In this document: one piece after another, positions 31,300 through 40,115 of the stretch
Position numbering within the stretch: position 1 is the stretch's first letter
Layout: every line of letters starts with the position of its first letter
NCBI GenBank assembly: GCA_016648135.1
Contig: JADDOH010001523.1
Coordinates: 104,141-168,140 of the forward strand
Source: Agrypnia vestita
Lineage: Eukaryota; Arthropoda; Insecta; Trichoptera; Phryganeidae
Length of the DNA stretch: 64,000 bases
Reading direction: 5' to 3'
The notes under the pieces: generated by a model
What the model was told of the DNA's origin: nothing
Seen by the model: the letters and a program-made list of their open reading frames with translations, nothing else
Database searches by the model: none
Translations under genes and position numbers: made by a program

Positions 31300-32918
31300 T
31301 CATGTGCTTATTGTTAAAAGTGATCACTTAAGCCAGCTAATACAAATCATAATTCCTGGGCCACCCAATAAAGACTTCCATTCACGTTTCCCATATAAAT
31401 AGCTTCTTTTCTGTAAAACTTCTCTCATTTATCTTAATTAATAATAATATGGCAGTTAGTCAGTTTTTAATTCTCCACCCCAGCCAATAATGCCGCGTAA
31501 AATTGATCGGACAAGGAAGAGAAACGAACCTGTATCGAGAACAGGAAAGGTAACTCTTTAATTTACTGGAGACGTCTGTTGACATTTCGCTCCGTGTACA
31601 AGCAGGGCAGGGATCGAGTCCACCGCTTACCCAGGACTGGTTGGCATTTTTAACGCTACATGACAACCATGCTATGCCGCAGTGCAACACGACAGTAATG
31701 CAGCTCGGCATGGCAGCTAACAAATGGATACTTACTGTCGTAGTGTGAAAAAAAAAAATTTTACCAAAATCACAATTTAGTACGAAGTAGACATCAGCAA
31801 TGACAATTTTGATGATGAAGAACGATATGAGTAGCATTACGTAAAGTAATTTGACACACATAAAAGTCGAAAGGTTCCCTCCCTTTCCAGGAACTGTTAT
31901 AGAAGTTACTATTCTCGTATCACTTCCTCTAGGCAAAGAAAACCGTGAATGTAGTGTAACCATTTCGAAACAAATAAAATTTTAATTCAAAAAGCAATAC
32001 TAAAAACAAAAGGACAGACTCGCAAATTTGATTCTTCTTCTTTTTATTATATTAACTGTACGTATTTTACAAATGTATGGAAATGATTCATGCTGACTCA
32101 ACATGATTTCGGCGTTGTTCCTACTTGACCGAATTGCAATAACGTCTAGTCGACAAAATAATTTAGTAAGGTGATTCAAATTGTGAGGATAATATCGCTG
32201 AGTCAGGTCAAACGAGTAGTAAGACAGGATACTGCAAACGATGATAATGCAACGTAAGCAAGCTAGTTTCAAAATGTATGTAAACGAAGAACTTAAAAGT
32301 AGGATTAAAATTTGTGTTAGAGAGATGCGTCGACCATGATTGGCACACTCATTCAAAGTAAAAACTCGCATTTCATTTGCTAGATAACATATTGTCACGA
32401 GACGTGGTTATGGTAGGCAAATGAAACATCAAAAAAATTAAATACAGTTTTTATCTGTCGACGAAGTCGTTGGAATTTAATTGGAGCAATATTCTTTAAT
32501 TTAAGTCACTAAATGTTTCTAAAATATTTCACACACTTATTTTACAATTTATTAATTGGCACTGATTATCTCTAGTCACGTGTCTGTGAAACACTTTTTA
32601 TTGCGCTGTTTCCTTCGCATCGATCACTTTCGAGAATATTCCGCTCAGTTTTGCATGTAGGTACTCGGTTATACACGCATTGGTCACACGCTTCGCTGAT
32701 AATGTCGCATTCCTCAAACGTCAAACCGTGACTTGTTCCGCCGCGTGCGCGTTAGCCCTTCTATACCGAACGTGTTGAGCGGTTTCGCGATGCCTCGAAA
32801 ACATTCTTCACATTTCTTGCGGTTCCTCGACATTTCCAGTGTTTACGAGAATGTCCCAGTCGATTCCAGAGTGTCGTGGATTTCGATATTATTTTGTTAA
32901 TAGTGTTTCCTCTTCCAG
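31300..32918. other. Region upstream of the first detected TTC28 exon; no gene recognised
   Basis: 31318-31450 is one end of the GTCTCACAGAG MITE family. The minus-strand frames 31460-31963 (167 codons) and 32000-32398 (132 codons) are among the longest in the window but show no domain and have the cysteine/serine-rich look of chance frames. 32570-32880 is somewhat GC-richer and might include a TTC28 5' element. The acceptor TTTCCTCTTCCAG ends at 32918. Confidence 0.35.
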
Positions 32919-33088
32919 GTGGAACCGGAGGGCACTTCCGAGCTGCCGGCGGCCTCCAGAGCGCTGTTCGTGGAGAAGGTGAGGCTGTCCAACGCGGCGT
33001 GCCAGGCGGGCGACTACGCCACGGCCGTCGCCCTCTACTCCGACGCCCTCACCCTGGATCCGGCCAATCACATCCTCTACAGCAACAG
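32919..33088 (+). CDS. TTC28: TTC28 orthologue, coding exon A (first TPR)
   Basis: This internal exon reads VEPEGTSELPAASRALFVEK, then VRLSNAACQAGDYATAVALY and SDALTLDPANHILYSNR. It is the first TPR motif of tetratricopeptide repeat protein 28, a very large cytoplasmic TPR scaffold (vertebrate relatives act at the spindle midzone and midbody). The pattern A..+GD+..A+.LY..AL.LDP.N..LYSNR is characteristic. The exon is bounded by a TTTCCTCTTCCAG acceptor and an AG|GTGAGC donor and ends in phase 2, so AG joins the G of the next exon to give Arg. GC-rich third positions stand out from the AT-rich surroundings. The start codon exon was not found upstream in the window, so the gene is 5'-partial here. 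Confidence 0.9.
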
Positions 33089-33654
33089 GTGAGCGTTCTT
33101 TGAATTGCGGGAATTTTACAAATCATAAATCTCGTACGGGGACGAGTCAACCTTCGAGGTTGTCACGCTGCCTTCTGCTCATTCGTGCTTGGGGTTGGTA
33201 CGCAGGGTCACGCGTGCGGAATTCGATCCCGATCGCGTCATTTTCCTTCCGGCTATTACTGCTGGGTATAAAAGGGGTTGAAATTCATCGTAGAGTTTTA
33301 TCACAATATGGTGCTTTATTAAATAAAAGTAGTTTTTTTTTGTGGATCGAGAAGTTTAAAAGTGTGTGACGTACAAAACTCCCACGGATGGTCCCAGCGA
33401 ATAAGCGAGTTAGCGTCATTGAGTTAGTGTCTTTTTAGAGCATACGTCATGGTTCTGCTCATTAAATCATCCACGTCGAGCTTGGCTCCCGTGAAGTCTG
33501 CGGATTCCCGCACAAGTAATATGACGGAGGATGTCTATGTTTATCCCAGGGTCCTAGAGAGCAAATATGCAAAATTAATATAAATATACACAAATCAATA
33601 TTTTATTAGTATGTTCTGAGAACACGATTCCTGGATTTTTCTACAGAGGGATAA
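33089..33654. other. TTC28 intron, first part; nothing recognised
   Basis: Intron sequence following the GTGAGC donor. No element partner or coding frame was identified. Confidence 0.5.
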
Positions 33655-33901
33655 TCATCAATTAAGGGATATAAAAGCAAAGGCAGCAATATCCAAAAAA
33701 AATTTTATTGCAGTCACCGAGGATTACTAATTTAAATTGCACGGAATTCTAGGTTTTACCTATTTATCACTTAAAAAATCATGTTTCCTATAAATTTATA
33801 GGTTTTAATTCCTATAAAATCTCGAATTCAGTACATTCTAAATTAGTAATCCTCGATGACTGCATTATTATTTTTTTATATTCCTGCCTTTGCTTTTATA
33901 T
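33655..33901. mobile_element. MITE with GGGATATAAAAGCAAAGGCAG termini
   Basis: The left end GGGATATAAAAGCAAAGGCA and right end TGCCTTTGCTTTTATATCCC are inverted repeats. CAATTA (33649-33654 on the left, with a matching CAATTA right after the end) may be the target duplication. It is a better preserved copy of the element at 2487-2702 and lies in the TTC28 intron. Confidence 0.7.
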
Positions 33902-33907
33902 CCCACA

Positions 33908-34327
33908 ATTAAGATAAATTATAAATATCTCACAGAGACGAACCTACTTATATGAGAAAGTAGGTATGGAATTCTTTTTCTATTAACAAAGTCCAGTAAT
34001 TGTGAATAAAACTGGTTTGCAAAAAAAGTAAAAAATTTAAAATAATTTTTAGGCGTATTCTAGAGTATATGTTATAATTTCGGATAAATATTATATATAT
34101 TATACATACCGTAGTTGTTTCAAATATGTAAATAATTGCCTAAATAACTTTTATATACAACATTCAAACCTGTGATAGATGTTTGGTTGTCCTTGGGTGG
34201 AATCGGTAAAGTGATCATTTAAGCCAGCCAAGAGAGACCGTAAACCCTGTGGACACCTCATATTTCTTCCATACATGCTTGGCCATATAAATAGCTTCGT
34301 GTCCGTAAGACATCTTTAATTTATATT
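33908..34327. mobile_element. MITE, GTCTCACAGAG family, long copy
   Basis: TTAAGATAAATTATAAATAT followed by CTCACAGAGACGAACC at the left and TAGCTTCGTGTCCGTAAGAC with CATCTTTAATTTAT at the right form inverted termini. The interior includes TAAAGTGATCATTTAAGCCA, a word shared with other copies of the family. It lies in the TTC28 intron. Confidence 0.6.
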
Positions 34328-34439
34328 AATACAAAAAGAATTTGGTGATGCTATAATATACATATATAAGATTTAAACATTCAAAATGTGATATTAAAAT
34401 TATTAAAAAGTTCATATTATGACTTTTACCACTAATTAA

Positions 34440-34640
34440 CTATGGCCGTTCAGAATCTTTTGTGCGTAGTTTTCTGCGATATTCTGCCATGCGTATGTAA
34501 CCTCTCTGGCCGACATTTTGGATACCATTGCAAGGTTCATCAGCCCTGATGATGGACCCTGCAACGGGATCCGAAATGTCGGCCAGAGGGGTCACATATA
34601 CACTGCAGAATATCCCAGAAAACTGCACACAGAAGATACG
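34440..34640. repeat. Palindrome of two hammerhead-like repeat units
   Basis: Two diverged inverted copies meet at about 34545. The right arm (34546-34640) carries CTGATGATGGACCCTGCAAC and GGGATCCGAAATGTCGGCC. The left arm is its complement with an altered GAAA box. Both arms end in variants of TATCCCAGAAAACTGCA. The same unit occurs singly at 23800-23925. Confidence 0.7.
34546..34584 (+). ncRNA. Candidate type I hammerhead ribozyme-like core
   Basis: CTGATGA (34546-34552) is followed by a strong stem II (GGACCC with GGGATCC, one bulge), GAAA (34573-34576), and TGTC with GTC at 34578-34580. GGC after the GTC can pair with GCC directly before CTGATGA (stem I, three base pairs). Stem III is reduced to almost nothing, as in minimal ribozymes known from Penelope-like and retrozyme elements, which act better as dimers. 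Cleavage activity is an inference from motif order only. Confidence 0.4.
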
Positions 34641-34704
34641 GAACAATCAGTTAATGATTTTTACCTGGAATAGAGATGGAAAAAATATAAATGTTTGTAT
34701 TCAT

Positions 34705-34797
34705 AACTAATTTTGGACAATGTTGAGGTTAGGTTAGGTTAGGTTAGGTTAGGTTAGGTTAGGTTAGGTAAACTAATTTTGGACAATGTTGAGGTTA
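34705..34797. repeat. Interstitial telomere-type array (AGGTT)n between 27-bp direct repeats
   Basis: Eight perfect AGGTT units (34726-34765; equivalent to the arthropod telomere unit TTAGG) are bordered by two identical 27-bp segments starting AACTAATTTTGGACAATGTT (34705-34731 and 34771-34797). The array lies in a TTC28 intron. It may reflect telomerase-assisted break repair or replication slippage that captured a single-copy neighbour. Confidence 0.85.
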
Positions 34798-34920
34798 GTG
34801 AGTTTTACCTCTATAAGGACGATATGTGTCCTCCTGCAGGTGTATTTCCTTCCGCATTCCTGTTACTTTTTTATAGAACATAGAAGAAGAAGACGACATT
34901 AACCCAGGGTATTTTTTCAG

Positions 34921-35024
34921 GTCCGCTGCTCTCCTGAAGCAGGGTCAGTTCTCTGCGGCCCTCCAGGACGCCATCAGAGCCAGGGAACTGTGTCCGACAT
35001 GGCCAAAAGCCTACTACAGACAAG
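34921..35024 (+). CDS. TTC28: TTC28 orthologue, coding exon B
   Basis: The exon completes Arg from exon A and reads SAALLKQGQFSAALQDAIRA, then RELCPTWPKAYYRQ, ending with the first base of a Gly codon. It covers the second TPR, with the Y/L-K-G-A-A-L-P-W-KAY.R.G pattern shared with TTC28 (SNRSAA...YDKALDDAIKA...P.WPKAY.RQG). It is bounded by an ATTTTTTCAG acceptor and a CAAG|GTGACA donor. The phase 2 entry and phase 1 exit agree with both neighbours. The intron that follows holds a hAT MITE, a Penelope-like fragment and a piggyBac end within 1.4 kb. Confidence 0.9.
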
Positions 35025-35051
35025 GTGACATAAATTATATTTTTACATAAC

Positions 35052-35516
35052 TAGGGAATGCAATCCCGAGTCGGGATTGCCCTTTCGGGATCCCTCGAAA
35101 TTAGAATTTCCAATCTCGCGGGATCCCGAATATTTTTGTGTTTTTTTTGTTTGTTTATAGAGCTGAATAGCAATTAACGACAATGCCTTGCATTTTTATA
35201 TCAGCAATTTTAATAAAATGCTCGTTTAAACGTAACATAGTAATAAAAACTACTAACTAGTAGTAGTTTTTATTACTATGTTATGTTGATAAAATAAAGT
35301 AAATATTATTCAAAGCTATTTTCATTATTTGAATGTGACATGAACATAAGTTTTAAGTACTCACTAAAAGCTCTATAGACATACACAATTAAACATACAA
35401 TACATTAAAAATGTTGATCAATCCCGATAATCCCGATAATCTCGTCCGATTTTTCGGTTCGGGATTGATCTCGTAAAATGCCTAGAGATCTCGCGGGATC
35501 CCTATTGCATTCCCTA
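35052..35516. mobile_element. hAT MITE (TAGGGAATGC family) in a TTC28 intron
   Basis: TAGGGAATGCAATCCCGA at the left and TATTGCATTCCCTA at the right are flanked by perfect 8-bp duplications TACATAAC (35044-35051 and 35517-35524). It is in inverted orientation relative to 25780-26904. The centre (35229-35288) is a perfect palindrome around ACTACTAACTAGTAGT that replaces part of the interior seen in the other copies. Confidence 0.9.
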
Positions 35517-35554
35517 TACATAACCAAACACGAAAACAAAATCAAAAGTATAAA

Positions 35555-35818
35555 AAAAATTCTAGTGTTTTTGAACTTTCGTGTTAAGATTGTACAGCGT
35601 TTTATGTTGGAAAAACCGGTCGAAATTTTAATGTAAGAGTAAAGGAGTATTTAAGATGTCTGAATAATCATGGTTTTTTGAATTTTCAAATCATTTATTA
35701 GAAAACTATCACGGTTTTGATAAAAATTTAGGACCTCTCTATTTTACACATAAATAATTTTGGCCTAAAATTGAATAATTTAGAATCGTTAGAAATTAAT
35801 AAATCGTGTTAAAGGAAA
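35555..35818 (+). mobile_element. Penelope-like element, GIY-YIG fragment
   Basis: The plus strand reads DCTAFYVGKTGRNFNVRVKE, then YLRCLNNHGF, and after a frame change LSILHINNFGLKLNNLESLE. YVGKT and the following arginine and KE match the GIY-YIG core. The tail is nearly identical in protein sequence to the fragment at 21395-21590, so both come from one family. It lies in the TTC28 intron and stops directly at the piggyBac end. Confidence 0.7.
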
Positions 35819-35832
35819 CAAAATATTATTAA

Positions 35833-36370
35833 CCCTAGAAAGCTAACGTTCGGGCGTACCCCATTAAAGCTTATCATCCGTCGAAACGACGAGTATACTT
35901 TACTTATTTATTTAAGAACAACAGTAAAATTTCTAAAACTTCTGAAAAAAAAGATATTTATTTTTTCATTAACTCTAACATACAAAATCAACTAGAAAAA
36001 ATAATATAACGTTCTATGTTTTAGCATTTTATGGCAAGTAAGATTATGTAAATAAGTAATTTTAATATAAAACTTATTTATATTTAGCGCATGTGGTACA
36101 AAAATCAATCTTATATTCGTCATAAACCTATAGCTACCTTACATTTGGCACAAATAATTTTAGTCATATGCTTTTTCTTCTAATGGCACTTCTCGCACGT
36201 TTTTCTTTTATGATTTTCTTGTTTCGAAGAAGTTGATAGCTCATCTTTATTTTCCGATCTTTGAAAAAGAGCTTGGCCTCACGATTGTTGGTCTTGACTA
36301 ATTGGTAGTTGCGCTGAAAGATCGCTCTTGATTTTATTAGATTTGAACAAACTGAAAACATTCTGAATAA
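35833..36370 (-). mobile_element. piggyBac-like 3' end with cysteine-rich domain remnant
   Basis: TTAA (35829-35832) is followed by CCCTAGAAAGCTAACG, matching the piggyBac terminal repeat start CCCTAGAAAG and its TTAA target. Minus-strand translation near 36130-36240 gives KRKTCEKCH and KKKHMTKIICAKCKVAIGL, the cross-braced cysteine-rich C-terminal domain that binds the element ends. Upstream, QNVFSLFKSNKIKSDLSAQL is unassigned. The other end is missing, and the fragment stops about 30 bases before the exon C acceptor. Confidence 0.75.
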
Positions 36371-36400
36371 AATAATGGTTATTTGCGTGTTCCGTTCCAG

Positions 36401-36603
36401 GCGTGGCCCTGCAGTGCCTGGGCCGCCACGGCGAGGCGCTGGCCGCCTTCAGCTCCGGGCTGGCCCAGAACGCGGGCTCCAGGCAGCTGCTGGCGGCGCT
36501 GGTGGAGGCGTCCCTCAAGTCCCCGCTGCGCGCCGCGCTGCACCCCACCTTCATGCAGCTGCAGGCCATGAAGCTGGACCAGAGCCCCTTCGTCCTCATT
36601 TCT
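36401..36603 (+). CDS. TTC28: TTC28 orthologue, coding exon C
   Basis: The exon reads VALQCLGRHGEALAAFSSGL, then AQNAGSRQLLAALVEASLKS and PTFMQLQAMKLDQSPFVLIS. It corresponds to the third TPR and the following linker of TTC28 (GVALQ.LGRH..ALAAF.SGLAQ...S.QLL...VEA..KSP, and MKLD.SPFV). It is bounded by a TTCCGTTCCAG acceptor and a TCT|GTGAGT donor. Entry is phase 1 and exit phase 0. Strong GC bias at third positions makes a GC-rich patch in AT-rich DNA. High protein agreement over the whole exon argues for a functional gene. Confidence 0.92.
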
Positions 36604-36716
36604 GTGAGTTTATCCCTATCATTGTATCACATCACATTCTGTCGCTTTGTATTGTACGGTTTGCTTTCGATGACAGTGAAGCGGTTTTGTGTGGACGTGC
36701 ACTCGTATGAGTTTAA

Positions 36717-36830
36717 GTAGCGCGGGGAGGATGACCACTTTAGCATAAAAAAATGCCAAGATGGGTGGCAAGAGTGTTGGGTCGATATGGGAACTATTGC
36801 TGATAGTTTATTAAATATGAAGGCCGCGGC
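36717..36830 (+). repeat. Dispersed repeat, partner at 48752-48840
   Basis: GGATGACCACTTTAGCATAA, AATGCCAAGATGGGTGG and GATATGGGAACTATTGCTGA recur with small changes at 48757-48835 in the same orientation. Identity of the element is unknown. Confidence 0.55.
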
Positions 36831-37009
36831 GGACAAGTACTGAACGTAAATTTCCCGCCTTTGTGTTTTATTTGTCTACTAGCCGTACACCCGTGAAAAA
36901 TCACGGAACATAATAATTGCAAGATTTTGAATCTGAAAATTTGATTATTACTCGTATTGGCTTAAACCTAAAACTGAATATAAAGAAATATTAATATTAA
37001 AATTGATTA

Positions 37010-37440
37010 AAACTCTTGTCTGGAGTATGCTGATGTATGGCAGCGAAACATGGACCATCGGCCAGAGCATGTCCGGGAGGCTAGCGGCTTTTGAGATGTG
37101 GTGCTACAGGCGCATGGCGAGGATCCATTGGTCAGAACATACCGAAACGACGAGGTGTTGAGCAGGGTGGGCGAAAAGAGGCGGCTCCTTAACAGAATCG
37201 CCCAACAGCGAGTGATTTGTATAGGTCATAATATAAGGCATCCGGGCCTGCTTTTAACCATTGTTGAGGGAAATTTTGAAGGCAACAATCGTAGAGGCCG
37301 CCCGAGATTAAGTTACGTAGACCAGATTATCGGAGATGTGCGCTATGAAGAGGCTGGCAGGTGACAGAGGAGTGGAGAGGGCGAGTCCTTGTTGCAGACC
37401 AATCGTAGGATTGCGACCCAAAAAAAAAAAAAATTAAAAT
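37010..37440 (+). mobile_element. LINE C-terminal fragment with A-rich tail
   Basis: The first frame reads LVWSMLMYGSETWTIGQSMS and LAAFEMWCYRRMARIHWSEH. A one-base shift leads to YRNDEVLSRVGEKRRLLNRI, GHNIRHPGLLLTIVEGNFEG and RRGRPRLSYVDQIIGDVRYE. These are the YGSETW, FEMWCYRRM, GH, EG...GRRGRPR.S+.+ blocks of a common insect LINE. The 3' end runs into 12-13 A residues near 37421. It lies in TTC28 intron 3, sense orientation. Confidence 0.8.
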
Positions 37441-37449
37441 GTAAAGACC

Positions 37450-38055
37450 CGTCATTTCTCGTTCTGACAGTTGTCAAATTATTATCGGACCCCGTTGGTC
37501 GCTCGAGTACCTTCATCGAATCAAGGGCAAGAAAAACCATTCAGTTAATAGAGGCATATGGCGTGATTAAATTGGAATCGCAGTGGTTTTTCTTTATATT
37601 AGGGGTACGACGAACCTAAATGGCAGGGTGAATTCCAGTGAATTTACTGAAAGGGTTAATCACACAGGGAACGCTCTAACAAGGTGCCGGAAAATTAGAA
37701 TTGTGCCCAGCTGTTAAAATTCTACTTTTGTATTTCGCAGCCTCTCACCAACACACACACACTAAGCACTATAGTCTCCTAAGTAGCTGAAAGATCAGGT
37801 TGTAGTTCAGGAACCCGAATTTATTTCCTTCCTTCTTTCCGACTGAGCGACTGGTGGCGGCTTGGAACTGGGAAGTCTCGGACATCCCAGGCGGAAGAGA
37901 ACCCAACGTTGCAGTTGATTGAACATTACCAGCCTTACCGGATATGGATATTCCCTCCAGTTCTTGAAATTGTCGAAGACTTTATTTATAATCACTTACG
38001 ATGGTAGCTGCGAGACAGAAGTCAAACGAAGGATAGGCGTGGAGAAAAATGTTCA
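37450..38055. other. TTC28 intron; nothing recognised
   Basis: Mixed-composition DNA without recognisable coding frames or repeat partners. Confidence 0.4.
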
Positions 38056-38059
38056 GATA

Positions 38060-38240
38060 AAAAAAGATGTGGAAAGACCGCGGTGTATCCAAAACAACCA
38101 AAGTCAGGCTCGTAAGGTGTCTAATGTACTCAATATTCCTCGATGGTGTGGAATCGTGGACTTTAAAATCAAGAGAGAGACGCCGGATCAAAGCCTTTGA
38201 GTTGTGGTGTTGGACACGCATATTGCGTCTCCAGACAGCA
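38060..38240 (+). mobile_element. LINE C-terminal fragment
   Basis: The plus strand reads MWKDRGVSKTTKVRLVRCLM, then YSIFLDGVESWTLKSRERRR and IKAFELWCWTRILRLQTAQT. This matches the +..K+.+++..+F.YG.ESWT+.....++++AFE+WCWR++LR+ block of insect LINEs. It is probably a different copy from 37010-37440, since the overlapping blocks repeat. Confidence 0.7.
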
Positions 38241-38593
38241 CAGACGTCTCCATGTCTTTGGAGGACACCCTCTTTTCCCGCTGCCTTGATCGTTTATGTT
38301 ATTATCGTTATACAATCAAACTATCTCAGCAATTCATTCTTTATTCTATATACTATGCTTCAGGCAGCATAAAATTCACTTCTAATTTATTATTTCTCTT
38401 CACTCTGTAGGAGACACATACGTCTAAGCGACCGCATTCGAGCCACATTAATTATTTTTTGCCAAGTTCTGTCCCGAGTTCATTCCTGTCGTCCTCCACT
38501 TCAACATTATCAACTTCTAAGCCATTCCCTATGCACATACAATTTTCTCTTGCCTATGTACACAATTTCATCTACCTGACTGTTCGCAAAACG

Positions 38594-39061
38594 AGGGTTC
38601 GAGGATATATATCCGCGGATATATATCACGATATTTATGGCTCTATTTTTATTTTTTGAAATAAATTCAAAAACTTTTTGCGGTCGTTAATAGATGGCGC
38701 TAATTGTATTTTAAAAAGTGCTACGGTTGTTTTTTAATTTAATTTGTTTCTATAATCCGTTTTTTATTTCACACAAAGATACAAACAGCCATAACATTAC
38801 ATTAGAAAGAACAACTTTTATAACTAATATATAATAATTGCATATATTAGCTTTTTTCAGCATGCAATTCATTTATGTGATAATTCATGTACAAAATAAA
38901 AAATGTATTTTTCCTAATTATTTCGAGTTTGTATCAATCGATGTTGCACGTGCAAAAAAGAAGAAAAAAGTTTGGATATATATCCAATTTTTTATATATA
39001 TCGGATATATATAAAAAAATCCGATTTTTTAATTTTTTTTGTATAAATTTTTTCGAACCCT
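38594..39061. mobile_element. Possible DNA element with AGGGTTCGA termini
   Basis: AGGGTTCGAGGATATATATC at the left is mirrored at the right by a complement starting AGGGTTCGAAAAAATTTATA. Both termini are followed by GGATATATATCC-type words. No clear target duplication was found, so the limits and superfamily are uncertain. Confidence 0.35.
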
Positions 39062-39540
39062 GATTTTATGTGGGTATTATTTTTGTAAGCAGGGTCGGTC
39101 GTTCGTGACCCGAGATCCACTGTATCGTCTACTAAAATTTCACACAAATCGCGCCTCGTCTTGCATTGCCTGAAATAAACCACCAAGACCATCTCGTTGA
39201 GCACAAATGCTGCATAAACTAAGCGTGTCATCGTCCCTTGGCAATTTTTATAGCATTTTAAAATATGTACTCCCCATACACGAAACGGGCGGACCGAGCC
39301 TGTCTCACCAATTAGCGAATTTCATATGGGAAGCGAATCAGCGCGGCGGAAGGAAACTAGCAGGAAAAGAATATCCGCGTCGGTGGTGTTCTTGGCGCAC
39401 GAGACTTGGAGGCATTATAAAAAATAAAATTAAAGAATATGAAATTGATCGGGTCGCAAGCATTAAATAAGTTTTTACAATTTGAAATTTGTCTCCATAC
39501 ATTTTGACGTTTGAATCCACAGACCACTAAAATATAAAGA
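39062..39540. other. TTC28 intron; nothing recognised
   Basis: No recognised gene or repeat partner. Confidence 0.4.
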
Positions 39541-39544
39541 TATT

Positions 39545-40115
39545 TCTTTATTTAGTTCCATACATATGTTGTATGGGCTAAATACAGGATTTACATTAAA
39601 AACATATTGTATTAAATAATCTTTAATCAACAAATTTTTATTAATCAATCAAAAAAGACATACACAAAATCAAATTAACGAAAAAATATTTTAACTGCTA
39701 CCGGCATTCGAACCAACGGACCTCCATTCTATTCGGGTATGGCGCGTTATCCAATTTCGCCACGACAGTCTGGTAAGTTAACGAAAAATTTTCGACCGTA
39801 TATGTAGTCTCTTTTAATTGATTAACATTTTTATTCCATTTTTAAAGCAATCCTCTTTTTATAGCGCGCCATCCCCGGATAGAATGGAGGTCCGTTGGTT
39901 TGAATGCCGGTAGCAGTTAAAATATTTTTTCGTTAATTTAATTTCTCTCTGTGTCTTTTCTAATTGATTAATAAAAAATAGTTTAATAATTCACAGAACT
40001 TCGTTCTGAAATTGCAACTTCACAATAATAATGTTTTCTTTAATAAAATCTTTAATCATTTAAAAGATTTTCTTAAACTTTTTGCACTGCAGTTTAAACT
40101 ACTTTATATTCACTG
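39545..40115 (-). mobile_element. LINE 3' end interrupted by an inverted SINE insertion
   Basis: The minus strand matches the end of the LINE at 4095-4575. Coding-end sequence occurs at 40055-40115 (TTTTTGCACTGCAGTTTAAA against TTTTTGCACTCCTGTTTAAA in the inverted arm at 4686-4705). The 3' tail occurs at 39545-39617 (TTTAGTTCCATACATATGTT with TTTAGTTCCACACATAATGT). Between them sits the SINE insertion 39630-40046. Confidence 0.6.
39630..40046. mobile_element. Self-inverted tRNA-derived SINE with 12-bp target duplication
   Basis: AATCTTTAATCA occurs exactly at 39618-39629 and 40047-40058, a target-site duplication. Inside, a minus-strand SINE head has box A-like TGGCGAAATTGG (plus-strand 39751-39762) and box B GGTTCGAATGCC (39703-39714) at normal spacing. 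A plus-strand copy (from about 39858) repeats GATAGAATGGAGGTCCGTTG and the body through CAGAACTTCGTTCTGAAATT. A single duplication around both halves means they arrived as one unit. Confidence 0.75.

Noticed and set aside
31460..31963. 167-codon minus-strand open frame, the longest in the window
   Set aside because: No recognisable domain, hydrophobic and cysteine/serine-rich composition typical of antisense or chance frames, no splice-site context and no GC3 signal like the TTC28 exons.
32000..32398. 132-codon minus-strand open frame near the first TTC28 exon
   Set aside because: Composition is that of translated AT-rich DNA; no motif, and a possible membrane-like pattern is explained by TTT/ATT-rich codons.
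32889..33071. Open frames antisense to or out of frame with TTC28 exon A
   Set aside because: They are shadows of the GC-rich exon; the in-phase frame matches TTC28 with correct splice borders.
39690..39780. Functional tRNA gene on the minus strand
   Set aside because: Boxes A and B are good, but the arms do not close into a cloverleaf, and the body repeats in other SINE copies with a target duplication.
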